From assembly GCA_040510815.1 (NCBI GenBank), contig JBEVIH010000137.1:1-13023 (forward strand): a stretch of 13,023 bases of DNA, read 5' to 3'. The translations under genes were made by a program, and so were the position numbers. Below are positions 9,876 through 13,023 of the stretch, in pieces (within the stretch, counting starts at the first letter, position 1; each line of letters begins with the position of its first letter). Below the pieces are notes generated by a model, which worked only from the letters and a program-made list of their open reading frames with translations, ran no database searches and had not been told where the DNA came from. The DNA is from VAZQ01 sp040510815 (lineage in GTDB: Bacteria > Pseudomonadota > Alphaproteobacteria > Rhizobiales > Xanthobacteraceae).

Positions 9876-10247
9876 ATGCCGACCATCAACCAGTTGATCC
9901 GCAAGCCGCGGGTCACGCAGCACGCCAAGAAGAAGGTGCCTGCGCTGCAGCAGAGCCCACAGAAGCGCGGCGTATGCACGCGCGTCTACACCACCACGCC
10001 GAAGAAGCCGAACTCGGCGCTGCGCAAGGTGGCGAAGGTGCGCCTGACCAACGGCTTCGAGGTGATCGGCTACATCCCGGGCGAGGGCCACAATCTGCAG
10101 GAGCATTCGGTGGTGATGATCCGCGGCGGCCGCGTCAAGGATCTGCCCGGCGTGCGCTACCACATTCTGCGCGGCGTGCTCGATACGCAGGGCGTGAAGA
10201 ACCGCAAGCAGCGCCGATCGAAATATGGAGCAAAACGACCCAAGTGA
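9876..10247 (+). CDS. rpsL: 30S ribosomal protein S12
   Basis: Small-subunit protein S12 (123 aa), part of the decoding centre. The full-length family pattern is present: MPTINQLIRKPR at the N-terminus, TPKKPNSALRKVAKVRL at 41-57 and GGRVKDLPGVRYH at 84-96. K43 and K88, the residues usually altered in streptomycin-resistant mutants, are both lysine, so S12 is of the sensitive type. D89, the residue methylthiolated by RimO in many bacteria, is present. GAAGG (9864-9868) lies 7 bases before ATG 9876. It is the first gene of the str operon; its last codons and stop are inside a 12-bp hairpin. Confidence 0.99.
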   Translation: MPTINQLIRKPRVTQHAKKKVPALQQSPQKRGVCTRVYTTTPKKPNSALRKVAKVRLTNGFEVIGYIPGEGHNLQEHSVVMIRGGRVKDLPGVRYHILRGVLDTQGVKNRKQRRSKYGAKRPK

Positions 10248-10260
10248 CGGGTCGTTTTGC
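10230..10260 (+). promoter_or_regulatory. Perfect 12-bp hairpin spanning the rpsL stop codon
   Basis: GCAAAACGACCC (10230-10241) and GGGTCGTTTTGC (10249-10260) pair perfectly around a 7-base loop, AAGTGAC, that contains the rpsL stop TGA (10245-10247). The left arm is coding sequence for the end of S12; the right arm ends 20 bases before the rpsG start. The T's are inside the stem and no T-run follows, so a plain terminator is unlikely. In E. coli the rpsL-rpsG spacer is the S7 repressor site that controls rpsG translation; this hairpin sits in the same place. Equivalent function is inferred. Confidence 0.7.
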
Positions 10261-10280
10261 ATAACTAAAGAGACAGAGCG

Positions 10281-10751
10281 ATGTCCCGCCGTCACAGCGC
10301 CGAGAAGCGAGAGATCAACCCCGATCCCAAATACGGGAATCTGGTGGTCTCGAAGTTCATGAACTCGATCATGCACGCCGGCAAGAAGTCGGTGGCCGAG
10401 AACATCGTCTACGGCGCGCTCGACATCATCGAGGGCAAGACCAAGCAGAACCCGATCTCGGTGTTCGAGCAGGCGCTCGACAACGTCATGCCGACGATCG
10501 AGGTGCGCTCGCGGCGCGTCGGCGGCGCCACCTACCAGGTGCCGGTCGAGGTTCGCACCACCCGAAGGCAGGCGCTCGGCATCCGCTGGATCATCTCGGC
10601 GGCGCGCGAACGCAACGAAAAGACGATGACGGAGCGGCTCTCGGCCGAGCTGCTCGACGCATCCAACAGTAGAGGAAACGCCGTGAAGAAGCGCGAGGAC
10701 ACGCACCGTATGGCGGAGGCCAACCGGGCTTTCTCGCACTACCGCTGGTGA
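10281..10751 (+). CDS. rpsG: 30S ribosomal protein S7
   Basis: Primary 16S rRNA-binding protein that organises the head of the 30S subunit and contacts E-site tRNA. At 156 aa it has the usual short bacterial length. Recognisable parts are MSRRHSAEKREINPDPKY at the N-terminus, the RSRRVGGATYQVPVEV beta-hairpin near residues 76-91, RRQALGIRWI, and the C-terminal KKREDTHRMAEANRAFSHYRW. The spacer from rpsL is 33 bases and carries the hairpin at 10230-10260. The Shine-Dalgarno is modest (AAAGAG, 10267-10272). In E. coli S7 represses its own operon; the hairpin just upstream is a candidate site for similar control here. Confidence 0.99.
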   Translation: MSRRHSAEKREINPDPKYGNLVVSKFMNSIMHAGKKSVAENIVYGALDIIEGKTKQNPISVFEQALDNVMPTIEVRSRRVGGATYQVPVEVRTTRRQALGIRWIISAARERNEKTMTERLSAELLDASNSRGNAVKKREDTHRMAEANRAFSHYRW

Positions 10752-10779
10752 GGGCGAAGGGAGAGACGAAGGACAGACC

Positions 10780-12855
10780 ATGCCCCGCAGCCATCCGATC
10801 GAGGACTACCGCAACTTCGGCATCATGGCCCACATTGATGCCGGCAAGACCACGACGACCGAGCGGATCCTCTATTACACCGGCAAGAGCCACAAGATGG
10901 GCGAGGTGCACGACGGCGCCGCCACCATGGACTGGATGGAGCAGGAGAAGGAGCGCGGCATCACCATCACGTCGGCCGCCACCACCGCGTTCTGGAGGGA
11001 CCACCGGCTCAACATCATCGACACGCCCGGCCACGTCGACTTCACCATCGAGGTCGAGCGCTCCCTTCGCGTGCTCGACGGCGCCGTCTGCGTGCTCGAT
11101 TCCAACCAGGGCGTCGAGCCGCAGACCGAGACGGTCTGGCGCCAGGGCGACAAGTACAAGGTCCCGCGCATCGTCTTCGCCAACAAGATGGACAAGATCG
11201 GCGCGGACTTCTTCCAGTGTCTCAAGGATATCGTCGAGCGGCTGGGCGCCAAGCCGGTGGCGATCCAGCTCCCGATCGGGAGCGAGCAGCAATTCAAGGG
11301 CATCATCGACCTCGTCCGCATGAAGGCGGTCGTCTGGGACGACGAGTCGCGCGGCGCCAAGTATCACGATGAAGACATCCCGGCCGACATGGTCGAGCAG
11401 GCCATGGAATACCGCGAGAAGATGATCGAGGCCGCGGTCGAGCTCGACGACGACGCTATGGCCGGCTATCTCGACGGCAAGGAGCCCGACGAGGCGACGC
11501 TCAAGCGCCTGATCCGCAAGGCCGTGATCACCGGCGCGTTCTTTCCGGTGCTTGCCGGCTCCGCCTTCAAGAACAAGGGCGTGCAGCCGCTGCTCGACGC
11601 GGTCGTGGACTATCTGCCGTCGCCGCTCGACGTGCCGCCGATCAAGGGTATCGACCACAAAGGCAACGAGATCGTGCGCAAGCCGGACGACGACGAGCCG
11701 TTCGCAGGGCTCGCCTTCAAGATCATGGACGATCCGTATGTCGGCACTATCACCTTCTGTCGCATCTATTCCGGCACGATGTCGAGCGGCACCGGCGTCA
11801 TCAATTCCACCAAGGACCGCAAGGAGCGCATCGGCCGCATGCTGCTGATGCACGCCGATGAGCGCGAGGACATCAAGGAGGCTTACGCGGGCGATATCGT
11901 GGCGCTGGCGGGCCTCAAGGAGGTGCGCACCGGCGACACGCTGTGCGATCCGCAGAAGTCGGTCATCCTCGAGAAGATGGAATTCCCCGACCCGGTCATC
12001 GAGATTGCGATCGAGCCGAAGTCGAAGGCCGACCAGGAGAAGCTCGGCGTCGCGCTCGCCAAGCTGGTGGCCGAGGACCCCTCGTTCCGCGTCTCGACCG
12101 ACCAGGAGTCGGGCCAGACCATCATCAAGGGCATGGGCGAGCTACATCTCGACATCAAAGTCGATATCCTCAAACGGCCCCCGTACAAGGTCGAGGCCAA
12201 TATCGGCGCGCCGCAGGTCGCCTATCGCGAGAGGATCACCAGACCGGTCACGGTCGATCACGTCCACAAGAAGCAGACCGGCGGCCACGGCCAATTCGCG
12301 CGTGTCAAGATCGTCGCCGGGCCGAGCGAGCCCGGCAAGAGTTTCGAGTTCGAGAACGAGGTCGTCGGCGGCAATGTGCCGAAGGAGTATATCCCGGCGG
12401 TCGAGAAGGGGCTCGAATCGGTGCTCGGCTCCGGCGTGCTCGCGGGCTTCCCGGTGGTCGATCTCAAGGTCACGCTGATCGACGGCGCCTATCACGACGT
12501 CGATTCGTCGGCGATGGCGTTCGAGATCGCGGCGCGCATGGCGTTGCGCGAGGCGCTGCAGAAGGGCGCGCCGGTCCTGCTCGAGCCGATCATGAAGGTA
12601 GAGGTGGTGACGCCGGAGGACTACACCGGCTCGGTTATCGGTGACCTCAATTCCCGGCGCGGGCAGATCCAGGGCCAGGACAGGCGCGGCAACGCCAACG
12701 TCGTCAACGCGATGGTGCCGCTCGCCAACATGTTCGGCTATGTGAGCAATCTGCGTTCCATGTCGCAGGGGCGTGCCACCTTCACCATGCAATTCGACCA
12801 CTACGCGGAAGTGCCGCGGGCGGTCGCCGAAGAAATCCAGGCGAAGTTCGCCTGA
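10780..12855 (+). CDS. fusA: Translation elongation factor G
   Basis: Ribosomal translocase GTPase, also used in ribosome recycling; 691 aa, the usual alphaproteobacterial length. G domain motifs are complete: AHIDAGKTT at 17-25 (P loop), RGITI at 59-63 (switch I), DTPGH at 81-85 with H85, and NKMD at 135-138. Domain II follows from about 290. Domain IV starts near 485 (RPVTVDHVHKKQTGGHGQFARV), with H572 in HDVDSS at its tip, the loop that enters the decoding site. Domain V contains DLNSRRGQI. AAGGA (10769-10773) sits 6 bases before ATG 10780, and the gap from rpsG is 28 bases, so it is the third gene of the str operon. No truncation or missing residue was seen. Confidence 0.99.
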   Translation: MPRSHPIEDYRNFGIMAHIDAGKTTTTERILYYTGKSHKMGEVHDGAATMDWMEQEKERGITITSAATTAFWRDHRLNIIDTPGHVDFTIEVERSLRVLDGAVCVLDSNQGVEPQTETVWRQGDKYKVPRIVFANKMDKIGADFFQCLKDIVERLGAKPVAIQLPIGSEQQFKGIIDLVRMKAVVWDDESRGAKYHDEDIPADMVEQAMEYREKMIEAAVELDDDAMAGYLDGKEPDEATLKRLIRKAVITGAFFPVLAGSAFKNKGVQPLLDAVVDYLPSPLDVPPIKGIDHKGNEIVRKPDDDEPFAGLAFKIMDDPYVGTITFCRIYSGTMSSGTGVINSTKDRKERIGRMLLMHADEREDIKEAYAGDIVALAGLKEVRTGDTLCDPQKSVILEKMEFPDPVIEIAIEPKSKADQEKLGVALAKLVAEDPSFRVSTDQESGQTIIKGMGELHLDIKVDILKRPPYKVEANIGAPQVAYRERITRPVTVDHVHKKQTGGHGQFARVKIVAGPSEPGKSFEFENEVVGGNVPKEYIPAVEKGLESVLGSGVLAGFPVVDLKVTLIDGAYHDVDSSAMAFEIAARMALREALQKGAPVLLEPIMKVEVVTPEDYTGSVIGDLNSRRGQIQGQDRRGNANVVNAMVPLANMFGYVSNLRSMSQGRATFTMQFDHYAEVPRAVAEEIQAKFA

Positions 12856-12890
12856 CCTGAGTAGCACCACAGGACGCAACGGAGAGTCCC

Positions 12891-13023
12891 ATGGCCAAAG
12901 AGAAATTCAACCGCAACAAGCCGCATTGCAATGTGGGGACGATCGGGCATGTCGACCACGGCAAGACGACGTTGACGGCGGCGATCACCAAGATCCTGGC
13001 CGAGAAGGGTCAGGCGACGTTCA
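12891..13023 (+). CDS. tuf: Translation elongation factor Tu (3' truncated by window edge)
   Basis: First 44 codons of EF-Tu, which delivers aminoacyl-tRNA to the ribosome. The visible part reads MAKEKFNRNKPHCNVGTIGH, then the P loop GHVDHGKT at residues 19-26, with TLTAAITKILAEKG after it. GGAG (12881-12884) lies 6 bases before ATG 12891. The gap from fusA is 35 bases with no hairpin, consistent with the same operon. Most of the gene, including switch regions and domains II and III, is outside the window. Many alphaproteobacteria carry two tuf copies; this is the str-operon copy. Confidence 0.98.
   Translation, partial: MAKEKFNRNKPHCNVGTIGHVDHGKTTLTAAITKILAEKGQATF

Noticed and set aside
10230..10260. 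Hairpin at the rpsL-rpsG junction as a simple intrinsic terminator
   Set aside because: The T's are in the stem and no T-run follows; full termination would silence rpsG, fusA and tuf.
10591..11853. Open frame of 420 codons on the minus strand across rpsG and fusA
   Set aside because: Shadow of fusA; no recognisable motif and no ribosome binding context.

Overview
The window is high-GC bacterial chromosome with strong G/C bias at third codon positions. Protein features point to an alphaproteobacterium, probably Hyphomicrobiales (Rhizobiales): EF-G of 691 aa, the EF-Tu N-terminus with KPHCNVGTIGHVDHGKT, and rpoC followed by rpsL-rpsG-fusA-tuf on one strand. This placement is inferred from family recognition and is not the result of a search. 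All recognised genes are on the + strand; both ends of the window cut genes.

Layout. Positions 1-3134 hold the C-terminal three quarters of rpoC, closed by a perfect 10-bp UUCG-loop hairpin with a T-run at 3164-3190. Positions 3427-5103 encode an exported di-heme c-type cytochrome of the cytochrome c peroxidase/RoxA-like superfamily, with its own strong ribosome binding site and a more A/T-rich upstream region. Positions 5394-8375 encode a large bifunctional class A penicillin-binding protein with GT51 and transpeptidase domains. It carries an unrecognised ~115-residue N-terminal domain, six cysteines in three close pairs and a Tyr/Gln/Pro-rich tail. Ten bases later, positions 8385-9434 encode an exported protein of unknown function, evidently in the same operon.

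A 441-bp gap (9435-9875) then holds a very good sigma70-type promoter (TTGACT-17-TACATA) and a predicted leader of about 280 nt with several hairpins. It feeds the str operon: rpsL (S12), rpsG (S7), fusA (EF-G) and the start of tuf (EF-Tu). A perfect 12-bp hairpin with the rpsL stop codon in its loop sits in the rpsL-rpsG junction, the site where E. coli places its S7 autoregulatory element.

Functionally, the two outer blocks are core transcription and translation machinery. The middle block (about 3.2-9.5 kb) is a cell-envelope insert: one periplasmic redox protein plus a peptidoglycan synthase paired with an uncharacterised secreted protein. The most interesting candidates are that synthase/partner pair and the two RNA structures around rpsL. 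No mobile element, tRNA, rRNA or CRISPR array was seen.
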